From assembly GCF_030704535.1 (NCBI RefSeq), contig NC_081815.1, forward strand, positions 1,379,001 through 1,443,000: 64,000 nt of DNA, in the 5' to 3' direction. Below, in pieces: positions 63,301-64,000 of this stretch (position 1 is the first letter of the stretch; every line of letters starts with the position of its first letter). Position numbers and translations under genes: made by a program. Below the pieces are notes generated by a model. It worked only from the letters and a program-made list of their open reading frames with translations, ran no database searches and had not been told where the DNA came from. The stretch comes from Vitis vinifera (taxonomy: Eukaryota > Streptophyta > Magnoliopsida > Vitales > Vitaceae).

Positions 63301-64000
63301 ATAAAATATACACATAATTATATAACTTTTCTTTTTTCTTTCCATTTTTTTTTTTTTTTGGCAGGTGCCAGTGGAGGAATAGATAACTGAGATAAAAAAG
63401 GTGTTAAACAGGACACTGCATGCACACATGCATATAGATCGGAAACTGCTTATCCATGCATCATGGATTGAACATGAATATTTCAGACCATTACCCAATG
63501 CAAATAAGTGCGCAGATATCCAAACAAACACAAACAAAGACAGATTCAAATGTAGTGAAAACCAGGAATTCAACGTCATCTGCTATGGTGGATGTCAAGT
63601 TATCTATTGAGTAATGAGAAATGACCAGTGGCCCCATGGGGCCTCCAGTAGAAGGGAAATTTTCTGAAAGAGGGGTATGATGTCGAGAAAATAGTATACA
63701 AGCAAAGGCATGAAAGCAATTATAACAAGAAAAGGAAAAGGCATCATAATCCACAAAATAATGTGAGAACTTAGTATAGTTATTACATGAGCTAATTATG
63801 CCAGACAATTCTAGACAAATAATGTCTAAGAGTGACCCTAGAAAGAAGTGAGAACTCCAAGATACACACCTTCCCATCCACCAAAGAAGTCCGAGTACGT
63901 TTGCTTGGAACAGCACTTTTGGTCCTTTCTTCTGACTTTTGCTGCCCTAGTTCAAAACCACCCATGATGGCATTACTTTGAGTTCCCATCTTACCCATGC
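51309..64000 (-). CDS. Uncharacterised plant protein of the At4g29790/At2g19390 family, 13 exons visible, 5' end outside window
   Basis: Exons are 64000-63870, 63032-62731, 59334-59152, 58844-58137, 58014-57920, 57821-57762, 57672-57584, 55798-55214, 54884-54810, 54483-54413, 54327-54270, 52501-52228 and 52024-51309. All phases close, giving about 1,114 residues to TAA. There are no enzyme motifs. It is Ser/Arg/Lys-rich with conserved islands: SSSPPVAQWAGQRPQKISRT, GDGVRRQGRTGRGFPSSRS, SDDGHEELLAAANAV, FSNSFWRQMEPFFGFLSDAD, PLCQRLITALISEEEYEEF, EISEDIRRLEDKHLQQ (coiled-coil-like), EFEPRALEKLVGMAYNKYM, SMGSQQSPSLTSRLAQ and an acidic end with DLGSWLNIDDDGLQDHDFMG. It looks like a nuclear, largely disordered scaffold. 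It is often labelled serine/arginine-matrix-like, but I see no experimentally known function. Introns host two LINE relics. Confidence 0.88.
54684..54780 (+). repeat. G-rich purine tract (GGGA-type) with G-quadruplex potential
   Basis: The tract repeats GGGA/GGAGT units and ends with GGGGG and GGGG runs, then GA repeats. It lies in an intron (between exons 54884-54810 and 54483-54413). The host gene's transcript carries the C/U-rich complement, ending about 30 bases from a donor site. Confidence 0.8.
56370..57252 (+). mobile_element. LINE relic, 3' end, plus strand (antisense to host gene)
   Basis: Decayed frames on the plus strand follow the order of plant LINE 3' coding ends. They show SWVADVWQETDGRGHWNP-like sequence, FSVKSFY-like sequence, a frame-broken zinc-binding region, FPVVGSLWGWNLWAKSR and VQELKHSFICVF. 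The 3' end reads ATAAATTTATG then CCTATCAAAAAGG, the usual tail of these elements. Several stops and frame changes show it is dead. The 5' boundary is approximate and no target duplication was found. Confidence 0.8.
59876..60832 (-). mobile_element. 5'-truncated LINE insertion with perfect 13-bp target-site duplication
   Basis: The element body is 60819-59889 on the minus strand. It encodes the end of a reverse transcriptase and the zf-RVT domain: KAWVSDVWNLDGDGGGW, IWRASVPPKVAFFA, a stop, then ANRCFLSLFEVETVDFLLHC, CIFWIVWKEKN and SFVCNLLSWVKV. The 3' end is TTTTTTATCTATC plus an A run (poly-T on plus at about 59888-59902). AAAGCCTTGAAGT flanks it at 59876-59888 and 60820-60832. The single stop and near-intact frames suggest a fairly recent event. 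It lies in an intron, in the same orientation as the host gene. Confidence 0.93.

Overview
This is a 64 kb stretch of a eudicot plant nuclear genome. The evidence is intron-rich genes with GT-AG junctions, AT-rich spacers, plant-specific families (clade A PP2C, group A MAPKK, chloroplast-type threonine synthase) and non-LTR retroelement relics. The LINE zinc-finger coding relics look very much like those I associate with grapevine (Vitis). I take Vitis as the most likely source, but this is recognition, not a search result.

Layout, left to right: end of a threonine synthase gene (+, 1-453); VIP3/Ski8-type WD40 gene (-, 1465-6776) with a 4.3 kb intron; single-exon proline-rich membrane protein with a C-terminal DUF761-like motif (-, 9060-10727); LYAR-type nucleolar zinc-finger gene (+, 15454-17998); L18a-like small membrane protein (-, 20819-22297, with a probable 5' leader exon near 24.4 kb); CFIm25 pre-mRNA cleavage factor (+, 26641-28952); MKK2-type MAP kinase kinase (+, 37687-41395); HAB1-type PP2C, an ABA co-receptor phosphatase (-, 44914-47141); and the last 13 visible coding exons of a large uncharacterised plant nuclear-type protein of the At4g29790/At2g19390 family (-, 51309-64000 and beyond). 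Exon boundaries were set from splice sites, reading phase and family conservation. Every multi-exon gene closes in phase.

The spacers are AT-rich and shaped by repeats: a 2.6 kb direct tandem duplication upstream of MKK2; a roughly 180 bp tandem array after the LYAR gene; three further short tandem duplications; a diverged direct repeat in the VIP3 intron; two candidate MITEs; one tRNA-derived SINE with a 19 bp target-site duplication; and two LINE relics in opposite orientations in introns of the last gene, one with a perfect 13 bp target-site duplication.

The genes do not form an operon-like system. They are housekeeping and signalling genes: RNA 3'-end formation (CFIm25), Paf1C/SKI (VIP3), ribosome biogenesis (LYAR), and stress/ABA signalling (MKK2 and PP2C, which are convergent neighbours). 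From memory, their order interleaves three Arabidopsis regions (At4g29790-29840, At2g19385-19390, At1g72770-72790), the pattern left by fractionation after polyploidy. I found no convincing new biological system. The least understood protein is the At4g29790-family one, and the most informative structures are the retroelement insertions and the tandem duplication.
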